Made by a program: the position numbers and the translations under genes. A stretch of 64,000 bases of DNA from Sulfurimicrobium lacus. Lineage in GTDB: Bacteria; Pseudomonadota; Gammaproteobacteria; Burkholderiales; Sulfuricellaceae. A model generated the notes under the pieces. The model was not told the origin of the DNA. It saw only the letters and a list, made by a program, of their open reading frames with translations, and made no database searches. Shown in pieces: positions 55,842 to 64,000 of the stretch (within the stretch, counting starts at the first letter, position 1; each line of letters starts with the position of its first letter). Location of the stretch: positions 1,285,501 through 1,349,500 of the forward strand of contig NZ_AP022853.1 in NCBI RefSeq assembly GCF_011764585.1, written 5' to 3'.

Positions 55842-57137
55842 TCAGGTTCCGTAGCGCGCCTCGACCTGGATGCCGATCTTCTTGAGCATGGGGGTTGGCA
55901 GCTCGCCGCCTGCGCAGACGATGATTGCCTGGTTGGGCAGCTCAACGATCTCATCCCCTTTTTTCAGCATGACCAGGTCGGGCGTGATTTCCCTGACGGT
56001 GGTTTCAAGGGCCAGGCGGACGCGCTGGCTGGCGACCGCCTCGTCGATGCGCTCGCGGTTTTTCGGCTTGACGCGGCTGAAGGCGTTGCTGCGGTAGGAC
56101 AGGGTGATCGTGGTGCCCGGCTGCTCGCTGATGGCCAGCGCGGCTTCGAGCGCACTGTCCCCGCCGCCCACCACCAGCACGTGGCAGTCGCGGTACTGCT
56201 CGGCTTCGATCAGGCGATAAACGACCTTGGGGTGCTCTTCGCCCTTTGCTCCCAGCTTGCGCGGCGTGCCCCGGCGACCGATGGCGAACAGCACGTTGGC
56301 GGCACGATAGCTGCCTTTGCTGGTTTTGACCACGAATACGCCGTCTTCCTGGATGATGTCTTCCATTCGCTCGCTGAAACGGATGTCCAGCTTGGCCTTG
56401 TCCAGCACACCACGCCAGATTTCCATCAGCGATTCCTTGCTGATTTCGCGAACTTTGATCTCGCCGATCAGCGGCAGATTCATCGGCGCGGTCATCACCA
56501 GCTTGTTGCGGGGATAGTGATACGTGGTGCCGCCGAGCGAGTCTTCCTGCTCGATGGTGACGTAGCGCAAATTGCTCTGCTTGGCGGCGAGCGAGGCGGA
56601 AATCCCGGCCGGCCCCGCGCCGACGATAACGACGTCGAAATCGGCCTTGCCTCTGGGGCGCTTGGCGATGGTGCCGATGGCCTGGGTGCCCTGCTTCACG
56701 GCATTGCGGATCAGCCCCATGCCGCCCAGTTCGCCGGCAATGAACAGACCGGGCACGTTGGTCTCGAACTCCGGTGTGACATTGGGGATGTCCATGCCGC
56801 GCTTGGCGGTGCCGAACACCAGCTTGATCGCGCCGACCGGGCAAGCCGGCGCACAGGCGCCGTGTCCGATGCAGTGGGTAGGGTTGACCAGCAGGCCCTT
56901 GCCGCTGATGACGCCCATCGCGCTTTCCGGGCAGGCCCTGACGCAGGCGCCCGAACCCACGCAGACGGAGGCATCGACGACCGGGTGCAGCGACGGTGGT
57001 TCGGTCAGGCCGGATTCCACTGCTTCCTTCAGTGCTTCCGCGTGGCGGCAGGATGTCTTTTTATGGGAACGAACATGCAGCGAGACGGCAACCAGGGCGA
57101 ACAGGGCTGGAACAAGGTAGAAGGTGAGATCGGACAT
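55842..57137 (-). CDS. Membrane-anchored ferredoxin-FAD/NAD(P) oxidoreductase fusion
   Basis: A 431-residue protein in three parts: a membrane anchor (about 4-22), two iron-sulfur motifs (CVGSGACVRACP about 59-70 and CIGHGACAPACP about 89-100), and a thioredoxin-reductase-like FAD/NAD(P) domain (VVIVGAGPAGISA about 168; second dinucleotide motif VLVVGGGDSALEAA about 300). In both iron-sulfur motifs the second cysteine of C-x2-C-x2-C-x3-C is replaced, by Ser and by His. No redox CXXC is seen in the flavin part. I start at ATG 57137. Divergent from the cytochrome operon; probably an electron entry point at the cytoplasmic face. Confidence 0.85.
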   Translation of the reverse strand: MSDLTFYLVPALFALVAVSLHVRSHKKTSCRHAEALKEAVESGLTEPPSLHPVVDASVCVGSGACVRACPESAMGVISGKGLLVNPTHCIGHGACAPACPVGAIKLVFGTAKRGMDIPNVTPEFETNVPGLFIAGELGGMGLIRNAVKQGTQAIGTIAKRPRGKADFDVVIVGAGPAGISASLAAKQSNLRYVTIEQEDSLGGTTYHYPRNKLVMTAPMNLPLIGEIKVREISKESLMEIWRGVLDKAKLDIRFSERMEDIIQEDGVFVVKTSKGSYRAANVLFAIGRRGTPRKLGAKGEEHPKVVYRLIEAEQYRDCHVLVVGGGDSALEAALAISEQPGTTITLSYRSNAFSRVKPKNRERIDEAVASQRVRLALETTVREITPDLVMLKKGDEIVELPNQAIIVCAGGELPTPMLKKIGIQVEARYGT

Positions 57138-57221
57138 GGAAGAGGATGATAACAAATGAGATCCGAATCTTAACCGCTAATACCCATTTTTTCGGCGTGG
57201 TAAAAATGACAGAACTTTAAC

Positions 57222-57268
57222 TTTACCCGACATCCCTTATGTCGATAAGATGCCGCAAAATTCGGCAT
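57222..57268 (+). promoter_or_regulatory. Putative operator/promoter of the cytochrome operon
   Basis: TTTACC (57222-57227), 18 nt, TAAGAT (57246-57251) is the best promoter. The palindrome CGACAT-ccctt-ATGTCG (57228-57244) lies exactly between them, and a second palindrome, ATGCCG-caaaatt-CGGCAT (57250-57268), follows. Both lie in the intergenic gap before the membrane-protein gene. They look like regulator sites; the regulator is unknown. Confidence 0.5.
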
Positions 57269-57278
57269 AACAAAATTA

Positions 57279-58166
57279 ATGAACTCAATTTCCGTAGGTA
57301 TACAAGTTAAACCGGGGGCGGAAAGGGCGCTGCTGTGGATGTGGCGCGTGTCGGTCGCACTGCTGGCCCTTCTGGTGCTGGGTATGGCTTGGCTGGTGGC
57401 CTTCGGTGACCTCTTCAAGCCGGGTTCCGACCTGGGCTATAACCTTGGCCTGGCCGGCGGGCTGATGATGCTGAGCCTGCTTCTTTATCCCTTGCGCAAG
57501 CGCGTTCGCGCCCTGGATCGCCTGGGCCGCATGGATAGCTGGTTCCGCTACCATATGTTCATGGGAATGGGCGGTCCCCTGCTGATCCTGTTTCATTCCA
57601 CCTTCAGGACCGGTTCGATGAACGGCAGCATCGCGCTCTACGCCATGCTGCTCGTCGCGCTGAGCGGCATGGTCGGGCGTTTCGTCTATCGCCATATCCA
57701 CAATGGCTTGTACGGCAGGGCGCTGACCCTGTCGGAGCTTGAGGCGGAGTTCAAGGCGCGCCAGGAAAGTATCGGATCGGTTTTTTCGCTGCAACCGGAC
57801 ATCGAGAAGCGGCTCAAGGAATTCCACCAGCTGGCGTTCGCTGAACTCCACAGCACGCCGCGACGTTTCTGGCGCTTCATGACCTTGCGCCACAAGGGCA
57901 AGAAGCTGTCGCGCAGCGTCCGTCACGACGCCAAGAAAATCCTGGCGGCCGAGGCCAAGAAACAGAATTGGCCATATGCGCAGCTCATGCTCAATTACAG
58001 CCTGGCCAAACGTCATATCGACGATTACATTTACGCCATCATCCGGCTCGCCCAGCTATCCAGCTGGGTAAAGCTGTTCTCGCTCTGGCATGTCGCCCAC
58101 GTTCCTTTTATTTACCTGCTGGTCTTCAGCGGGATCGCGCATGTCGTTGCGGTTCATCTTTACTAG
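57279..58166 (+). CDS. Histidine-rich inner-membrane protein, candidate b-type cytochrome
   Basis: A 295-residue membrane protein with about five hydrophobic segments (18-42, 52-71, 90-107, 115-135, 265-290) and a basic cytosolic middle domain (about 140-260). Histidines sit at membrane positions: His92, His106, His139, His141, and at the C-terminus His271, His274, His288, His293. That is a plausible bis-His heme b set, as in ferric-reductase or cytochrome b561-like proteins, but I cannot assign a family. Its last 26 bases overlap the 24-heme cytochrome gene, so the two are coupled. A quinol- or NADH-linked membrane partner is inferred. Confidence 0.65.
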   Translation: MNSISVGIQVKPGAERALLWMWRVSVALLALLVLGMAWLVAFGDLFKPGSDLGYNLGLAGGLMMLSLLLYPLRKRVRALDRLGRMDSWFRYHMFMGMGGPLLILFHSTFRTGSMNGSIALYAMLLVALSGMVGRFVYRHIHNGLYGRALTLSELEAEFKARQESIGSVFSLQPDIEKRLKEFHQLAFAELHSTPRRFWRFMTLRHKGKKLSRSVRHDAKKILAAEAKKQNWPYAQLMLNYSLAKRHIDDYIYAIIRLAQLSSWVKLFSLWHVAHVPFIYLLVFSGIAHVVAVHLY

Positions 58167-59961
58167 CCTGTTATTCCTGCTGGCCTGCTTCGCAGGCGCT
58201 GCGTCCGCCGAGTCCTTCGAAAAGGCCTTGATGCCGGGCGAGGTGATCCAGGGGCATGCCAAGTACGAACTGGAGTGCAACAAGTGCCACAAGCGTTTCG
58301 ATAAAAGCGCCCAGCTCCATCTGTGCAACGATTGCCACAAGGAAATCGCCGCCGACATCAACCGCAAGTCCGGCATGCACGGTCGTCTTGAAAATCCGAA
58401 TTGCAGCGACTGCCACACCGAACACAAGGGCCGCAACGCGAAGATCGCCTCCGTCGATAAAGCCAAGTTCGATCACGGCCGTACCGATTTTCCTCTCAAG
58501 GGCGCGCACCGGGATGCGCGCGTCAAGTGCGCCAGCTGCCACCTCGCCAAGGCGAAGTACCGCGATGCCCCCAAGCTGTGCAACGACTGCCACAAGAAGG
58601 ACGACCAGGAAAAGGGTCACAAGGGCAAGCTCGGCACGAAGTGCGAGTCCTGCCACGATGACAAGAGCTGGAAAGAGGCAAAATTCGATCACGAGAAGAC
58701 CAAGTTCTCACTGCTCGGCGGGAAACACGCCGAGGTCAAGTGCAAGGAGTGCCATGCCGACAAGGGTTTCCAGCAGACGCCGCTGACCTGTAACGGCTGT
58801 CACAAGAAGGACGACCAGGAGAAGGGGCACAAGGGACGTTATGGATCGAAATGCGAGTCTTGTCACAACGACAAAGGCTGGAAGGAACTCATTTTCAACC
58901 ATGACCTCGACACCCGCTACGCCTTGAAGGGCAAACACCGGCAGACCAAATGCAACGCCTGCCACTTGCCCGAGAAAGGCGCGCTTTACCAGCAGCAGAA
59001 GCTGCCCACCAAGTGCGTTGCCTGCCATAAGAAGGACGATCAGGAGAAAGGGCACCATGGTGGTCTGGGTGAAAAGTGCGACACCTGCCACAACGAGAAC
59101 GGCTGGAAGAAATCTAGCTTCGATCATGACAACACGCATTTCGTGCTGCGCGACAAGCACCGCGACGCCAAGTGCGAGTCCTGCCACAAGGGGGGCGTTT
59201 CCGGTCCGAACGCAAAACTGAAGGTGGACAAGGAGTGCGTTGCCTGCCATCGCAAGGAGGACGACGACAAAGGCCACAAAGGCCGCTACGGCACCAAGTG
59301 CGAGACGTGCCATACGGCGAAGGACTGGAAAAGCAGCACATTCAAGCACGATCGCGAGACCAAATACGCCCTGAAGGGTAAACACGCCGAGACCAAGTGC
59401 GACGCTTGCCACACGCCCGAGAAAGGGCCGATCTACAAGACCAAGCTGGCAAGCCAGTGCGTTAGCTGCCACCGCAAGGACGACAAGCACAAGGAGCAGC
59501 TGGGCACCAAGTGCGAAAACTGCCACAACGAGAAGCGCTGGCAGGACGCGCCGTACGACCACAACAAGTCGCGCTTTCCGCTGACCGGCAGCCACGCCAA
59601 GTCGGAGTGCAAAAAATGTCATCTGACCCCGGCATTCCACGATGCCCCGACTGCGTGCAACGCTTGCCACGAGAAAGACGACAAGCACAAACGCCGCTTC
59701 GGCACCAAGTGCGAGACCTGCCATTACACCGGCACCTGGAAGTCCTGGGACTTCGATCACGGAACCACGCGCTTTGCACTGGATGGGGGGCACGCAAAAG
59801 TGGCCTGCGACGATTGTCACAAGGAGTCAGCGAGCAGTCAGGTCAAGCTGGGCAGGGCCTGCGTCATTTGCCACCTGAAGGACGATGTACACGATGGCGG
59901 CTTCAGTGGGCAATGCGAGCGTTGCCACGTGACGAGCAGCTGGAGAAAAGTACGGAGGTAG
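58141..59961 (+). CDS. 24-heme c-type cytochrome (tandem c3-like modules)
   Basis: A 606-residue exported protein: Sec signal peptide cut after AASA (residue 23), then 24 CXXCH motifs, one per about 24 residues. From about 160 it is built of tandem modules of about 69 residues with three hemes each. The repeated text is KKDDQEKGHKG, G.KCESCH..K.W, F.H..T.F.L.GKHA, and C..CH. Extra His residues before many motifs can serve as distal ligands. No membrane anchor or porin part. The likely site is periplasm or outer-membrane conduit. It starts inside the membrane-protein gene. Similar large cytochromes occur in Fe(II)-oxidising Gallionellaceae. Confidence 0.9.
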   Translation: MSLRFIFTSLLFLLACFAGAASAESFEKALMPGEVIQGHAKYELECNKCHKRFDKSAQLHLCNDCHKEIAADINRKSGMHGRLENPNCSDCHTEHKGRNAKIASVDKAKFDHGRTDFPLKGAHRDARVKCASCHLAKAKYRDAPKLCNDCHKKDDQEKGHKGKLGTKCESCHDDKSWKEAKFDHEKTKFSLLGGKHAEVKCKECHADKGFQQTPLTCNGCHKKDDQEKGHKGRYGSKCESCHNDKGWKELIFNHDLDTRYALKGKHRQTKCNACHLPEKGALYQQQKLPTKCVACHKKDDQEKGHHGGLGEKCDTCHNENGWKKSSFDHDNTHFVLRDKHRDAKCESCHKGGVSGPNAKLKVDKECVACHRKEDDDKGHKGRYGTKCETCHTAKDWKSSTFKHDRETKYALKGKHAETKCDACHTPEKGPIYKTKLASQCVSCHRKDDKHKEQLGTKCENCHNEKRWQDAPYDHNKSRFPLTGSHAKSECKKCHLTPAFHDAPTACNACHEKDDKHKRRFGTKCETCHYTGTWKSWDFDHGTTRFALDGGHAKVACDDCHKESASSQVKLGRACVICHLKDDVHDGGFSGQCERCHVTSSWRKVRR

Positions 59962-60132
59962 AAATACCGGGCGTGATTCAGCCCATAGTGCCGCTTTGGG
60001 AAACTGGGGGGGGCAAGATTACACAAGGTTAATAATGCATTTCTGACATTTATCATAGAATCGCCAAAAAATATAAGCAGTAACTCACTTGTCATTACAT
60101 GACGGATGAGACGATCCCCATAAAGAGCCCCG
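59962..60132 (+). other. Gap between the two cytochrome genes
   Basis: 171 bases without a gene. A short GGGGGG run (60006-60013) and A/T-rich stretches follow the 24-heme gene. I see no clear terminator, so read-through to the giant gene is possible. AAAGAG near 60123 is the likely ribosome binding site of the next gene. Confidence 0.4.
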
Positions 60133-63100
60133 ATGACTTGTCAAAAAATGACCATTAACCGTTTGGTGCGCCAGTTGACCCTGGCGGTCTTTTATTTGCT
60201 TGCCATATTCATCACCGGTCAGGCGTCAGCCGCGACCCCGGCAACCAGCGGATTATCGTTCAATCACAATGCCACGGGCTTCATTCTGGATGGCGCTCAC
60301 GCCAAGGAAAGCTGCGAATCCTGCCACACCCAGGGCCAGTTCCGCGGCACGCCGCGCGATTGCGCAACCTGTCACCGTCCCGGCGGGCGGTCGCCGGGAA
60401 AGACGGCGACACACGTGCCTACCACAGCGTCATGCGACTCTTGTCACGGGAATGCCAGCTGGACGCCGAGCAGTTTCCGCCACCAGACAAACCAGGGGGT
60501 CATGCAGGGCGGATGTAATAGCTGCCATAACGGCGCTACTGCCACAGGTAAGCCAGCAGCACACGTGACGACGCATTCCTCTTGCGATTCATGTCATAAA
60601 TCCTCGTCTTGGCTGCCTGCCGGATATACGCACGCCCTGGTCGTCCCGGGCACTTGCTCCTCTTGTCATAACGGGACACGCGCCACCGGCAAGACGACCA
60701 CCCACATTCCCACCACGGCATCCTGCGATGCCTGCCATGCCGCAGGCGTGTCTTTTGCGCCGATCTCCGTCGGCGTGAGCGGGATGCACTCCAACATGAC
60801 AGGGCCTGCTGCGGCAGGGAACTGCTCCACCTGTCACAGCGGCTCTTTCCTGACGCAGAACGCGCAGTCAAAGCCGTCGACCCACATCCCTACCACAGCC
60901 CAGTGCGATACCTGCCACAATTCGACGACCTCCTGGGCAACAGCAGCCAGGCCAGACCACGCAACGATCGCGCCGTCTGTCGTAAACCGCTGTTCGGACT
61001 GCCACAACGGCGTCAGCGCGCTGGGCAAGCCATCGAACCACATACCGACCACGAAACAGTGCGACAGCTGCCACACGAATTTCGCCGTTTTCAAGCCGGC
61101 GCAAATGAACCATATCGGCACAGTCGGCCAGTGTGCCAGCTGCCATAGCGGTTCCTATAATTTCGCCAACGCGCAATCCAAACCCAACGTGCACATCCCG
61201 ACTACGGCGCAGTGCGATTCCTGCCACGTCAGCGGTTTCATCAACTGGAGCCCCGCCACCATGAACCATGCGGGCATGGAGGGGAAGTGCTCGACCTGCC
61301 ACAGCGGCGTGTTCGTTTCGCAGAATGCCCACTCCAAGCCGGCAACCCACATCAGCACGACTGCCCAGTGCGACACCTGCCATAGCTCGACGGCATCCTG
61401 GGCAACTGCCGTTTTCAATCACACCGCATCCACGCCCGCGGTGGCCGGCCGCTGTTCAAGTTGCCATAACAATGCCGCAGCTCTTGGGAAACCTGCTTCA
61501 CACATCCCCACGAATGCGCAGTGCGACACCTGCCATTCCAATTTCAGCTCCTTCAGGCCGGCACAGATGAACCACAGCGGCATGACTGGCCAATGCTCGA
61601 CCTGCCACAATGGTTCATATCTCTTCGCCAATGCCCTGTCGCGCCCGATCAACCACATTCCCACCATCGCCCAGTGCGATACCTGTCACGTCAGCGGTTT
61701 CGTCAACTGGACTCCCGCTACCATGAACCACAGCGGGCTGACCGGCCTGTGCTCTTCCTGCCACAGCGGCGCCTATCTTGCCCAGAACGCACAAGTCAAG
61801 CCGGCGACGCACGTCAGTACCAGCGGGCAATGCGATACCTGCCACAATTCCACGGTTTCATGGGCAACGGCCGTTTACGCGCACGATGCCAGCGCCAACG
61901 GCCAGTGTTCCACCTGCCACAACGGCACGACCGCGCTCGGCAAGCCGAGCAACCACATCATCACCAGCGCCCAATGCGACACCTGCCACACCAACTTCTC
62001 GGCTTTCAGGCCGGCGCGGATGAGTCATGCAGGAACGGCCGGGCAATGTGCTTCCTGCCACAGCGGCAGTTTCGTTTACGCCAATGCGCTGTCCAAGCCA
62101 GTCAACCATATCCCGACCATTTCCCAGTGCGATACCTGCCACACCGGGGGCTTCGTATCCTGGTTCCCTTCGGTGATGAATCACACCGGCCTGCAGGGTT
62201 CGTGCTCCAACTGCCATAGCGGTGCCTTCGTTGCCCAGAATGCACAGGCCAAGACCCCGACCCATATTTCAACCACGGCACAATGCGATACCTGCCACAA
62301 TTCGACAGTCAGCTGGGCGACCGGCACATTCAATCATGCCGCTGCCTCGCCCGCAGTAACGGGTCGTTGCTCGACCTGCCACAACGGCTCGTCTGCCCTG
62401 GGTAAGCCGACCAATCACATTCCGACCACGGCCCAATGCGACACATGCCACACCAACACCACCGCTTTCGCGCCGGCGGTCATGAGCCACGGCAGCACCA
62501 CCGGGCCGGCCGCAAGCGGCAACTGTGCGAGTTGCCATAGCGGAGCCTACATCGCGGCAAACGCCCTGGCCAAAACCCCGACCCACCTGACGACCACGGC
62601 GCAATGCGACACCTGCCACCATTCGACGTCCACCTGGGCTGGCGCTACTTACACCCATGCCGCTTCTGCCACCGGCAGCTGCTCGACCTGCCACAACGGC
62701 GTAACGGTGATCGGCAAGCCGGCAACGCATATTCCCACCAGCGCGCAGTGCGATTCCTGTCACACCAACTTCTCCGCTTTCAGGCCGGCGCGGATGAACC
62801 ACGCCGGGCTGACGGGCCAGTGTTCGACCTGCCACAGCGGGAGCTACGTGGCCGTCAATGCGCTGAGCAAGCCCGCCACGCACATCCCGACAGGCGCGCA
62901 GTGCGATACCTGTCACGTGAACGGTTTCGTCGCTTTCGCGCCCGGCGTCATGAGCCATGCCGGCACCAATTCCCCGGTCGCGGCGGGCAACTGCTCCACC
63001 TGCCACAGCGGCGCCTACCTGGCACAAAACGCCCAGATGAAGACGCCGACCCACGTATCGACCACCGCCCAGTGCGACACCTGCCACAGCTCGACGGTCT

Positions 63101-64000
63101 CCTGGGCGACAGCTACCTTCAACCATGCCGCCGCGACTCCGCCGGTCTCCGGGCGCTGCTCCAGTTGTCACAACGGCACCAGTGCTCTCGGCAAGCCGAC
63201 CAACCACCTTCCTACAGCTGCCCAGTGCGACACCTGCCACAACGGTTTCGTCGCTTTTGCGCCGGGGCTGATGAACCATGGCGGCACCAGCGGCCCAGTC
63301 GCTGCCGGCAACTGTGCCACCTGCCACGGTGGTGCCTATGTCGCCATCAACGCGCAAATCAAGCCGGCAACGCATATCCCGACCACGCAATCGTGCGATG
63401 CCTGCCATGCGACCGTGGCCTGGCTACCCACCAGCTATTCGCACCAAGGCGTCGTAGCCGGAAGTTGCGCGACATGCCACAACGGCACGACAGCCCTCGG
63501 CAAGACGGCGGCCCATCTGCCGACCACCGCCTCGTGCGATGTTTGTCACACCAACTACAACGCCTTCGCTCCGGCCAGCATGAACCATGCTGGAACGCGG
63601 GGCCCGCTGGCGGCCGGCAGCTGCTCGACCTGCCACACGGGGGCTTACCTGGCGCTGAATGCCCAGGTCAAGCCGGCCACCCACGTCACCACCACTGCGC
63701 AGTGCGATACCTGCCACCGCTCGACGACGAGCTGGGCCACCGCCACCTACACTCATGATGCGGCTGCGATCGGCCAGTGTTCGACTTGTCACAACGGAAC
63801 CACCGCGCTGGGCAAGCCGACCACCCATGTTCCGACCACCGCGCAATGTTCCACCTGCCACACCAACTACAACGCCTTCCGGCCTGCCATGATGAGCCAT
63901 GCCGGGACAACCGGGCCGGTCGCCGTCGCGAACTGCTCGACTTGCCACAACGGCAGCTATACCGCGGTCAACGCCCTGGCCAAGCCGGCAACGCATATCC
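60133..64000 (+). CDS. Giant multiheme c-type cytochrome, 48 or more hemes, 3'-incomplete
   Basis: Open from ATG 60133 to the window end: 1289 residues and still running. Signal peptide about 6-33 (cut after ASA); ATG 60148 is an alternative start. I count 48 CXXCH motifs, one per about 26 residues. The text alternates two half-units: HIPTTAQCDTCH, and MNH.G..G.CSTCHSG. Each heme motif usually has a His 6 residues (up to 11) before its first Cys, fitting bis-His coordination. The first 70 residues (GFILDGAHAKESCESCH) resemble the end of the 24-heme protein. No transmembrane segment after the signal peptide, so it is secreted. Function as an electron wire is inferred. Confidence 0.9.
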   Translation, partial: MTCQKMTINRLVRQLTLAVFYLLAIFITGQASAATPATSGLSFNHNATGFILDGAHAKESCESCHTQGQFRGTPRDCATCHRPGGRSPGKTATHVPTTASCDSCHGNASWTPSSFRHQTNQGVMQGGCNSCHNGATATGKPAAHVTTHSSCDSCHKSSSWLPAGYTHALVVPGTCSSCHNGTRATGKTTTHIPTTASCDACHAAGVSFAPISVGVSGMHSNMTGPAAAGNCSTCHSGSFLTQNAQSKPSTHIPTTAQCDTCHNSTTSWATAARPDHATIAPSVVNRCSDCHNGVSALGKPSNHIPTTKQCDSCHTNFAVFKPAQMNHIGTVGQCASCHSGSYNFANAQSKPNVHIPTTAQCDSCHVSGFINWSPATMNHAGMEGKCSTCHSGVFVSQNAHSKPATHISTTAQCDTCHSSTASWATAVFNHTASTPAVAGRCSSCHNNAAALGKPASHIPTNAQCDTCHSNFSSFRPAQMNHSGMTGQCSTCHNGSYLFANALSRPINHIPTIAQCDTCHVSGFVNWTPATMNHSGLTGLCSSCHSGAYLAQNAQVKPATHVSTSGQCDTCHNSTVSWATAVYAHDASANGQCSTCHNGTTALGKPSNHIITSAQCDTCHTNFSAFRPARMSHAGTAGQCASCHSGSFVYANALSKPVNHIPTISQCDTCHTGGFVSWFPSVMNHTGLQGSCSNCHSGAFVAQNAQAKTPTHISTTAQCDTCHNSTVSWATGTFNHAAASPAVTGRCSTCHNGSSALGKPTNHIPTTAQCDTCHTNTTAFAPAVMSHGSTTGPAASGNCASCHSGAYIAANALAKTPTHLTTTAQCDTCHHSTSTWAGATYTHAASATGSCSTCHNGVTVIGKPATHIPTSAQCDSCHTNFSAFRPARMNHAGLTGQCSTCHSGSYVAVNALSKPATHIPTGAQCDTCHVNGFVAFAPGVMSHAGTNSPVAAGNCSTCHSGAYLAQNAQMKTPTHVSTTAQCDTCHSSTVSWATATFNHAAATPPVSGRCSSCHNGTSALGKPTNHLPTAAQCDTCHNGFVAFAPGLMNHGGTSGPVAAGNCATCHGGAYVAINAQIKPATHIPTTQSCDACHATVAWLPTSYSHQGVVAGSCATCHNGTTALGKTAAHLPTTASCDVCHTNYNAFAPASMNHAGTRGPLAAGSCSTCHTGAYLALNAQVKPATHVTTTAQCDTCHRSTTSWATATYTHDAAAIGQCSTCHNGTTALGKPTTHVPTTAQCSTCHTNYNAFRPAMMSHAGTTGPVAVANCSTCHNGSYTAVNALAKPATHI

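Noticed and set aside
62269..63408. Long open frame on the minus strand under the giant cytochrome (379 codons)
   Set aside because: It mirrors the repeated heme modules on the plus strand; its protein is Gly/Arg/Ala/Val-rich and repetitive with the same period, and has no start signals.
60200..63892. Several plus-strand open frames in the other two frames of the cytochrome region
   Set aside because: They are out-of-frame copies of the heme repeats. The frame from 60133 has the signal peptide and all CXXCH motifs and never stops.
60900..64000. Regular repeats that could suggest a CRISPR array or satellite DNA
   Set aside because: Units differ at many silent and coding places, have no unique spacers of fixed size, and keep the reading frame and Cys/His residues.

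Overview
The window reads as a betaproteobacterial chromosome. The core gene order leuC-leuD-leuB-asd-fimV-truA-trpF-trpB-trpA-accD-folC-dedD-cvpA-purF-metZ is typical of that class. Together with FolE2, an RNase E with a long basic/acidic tail and a very large multiheme cytochrome cluster, it points to the order Nitrosomonadales (Gallionellaceae/Sulfuricellaceae-like iron or sulfur oxidisers). The genus is not resolved.

Layout. 1-17 kb is housekeeping: an Arg/Lys/Orn decarboxylase, SppA, a HAD phosphatase and RluC on the minus strand, then RNase E after a 510-nt leader, RlmD, a VanZ-like protein, a PolB-type exonuclease, the YdbL-YnbE-YdbH envelope set, an orphan FliD-like protein, a SEC-C protein, a GNAT and an HDOD protein.

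17.5-27.0 kb is a genomic island of about 9.5 kb that has split a tRNA-Thr(CGU) gene at its anticodon loop. The 3' half lies at 17479-17514 and the 5' half at 27005-27044, and a 10-bp core is duplicated at both ends. The island carries its own intact tRNA-Thr(CGU), whose core is altered at two positions. It also has matching putative integrase arm sites near both ends, a C39-peptidase-like gene pair with an XRE regulator, a lipoprotein/hydrolase pair, and a decayed defence-type operon. In that operon, HTH, SNF2 helicase, KilA-N and AIPR-like genes are broken by two internal deletions. One of these also removed the catalytic part of the integrase, so the element looks immobilised.

27-55 kb returns to core metabolism: Rieske oxygenase, xseB-ispA-dxs (isoprenoids), folE2, leucine, aspartate and tryptophan biosynthesis, fatty acid, folate and purine genes. 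A SAM-II-type riboswitch with an intrinsic terminator precedes metZ. An orphan PstS-like protein, a chemoreceptor and a phosphofructokinase follow.

55.8-64 kb is the most unusual region. A membrane-anchored ferredoxin/FAD/NAD(P) oxidoreductase is divergent from a histidine-rich membrane protein, a 24-heme c-type cytochrome, and a giant secreted cytochrome. The giant one already has 48 CXXCH motifs in 1289 residues and is still open at the window edge. Together they could form an electron conduit from cytoplasmic carriers through the inner membrane to a very long periplasmic or extracellular heme wire. The protein families are seen directly; the electron path is inference.
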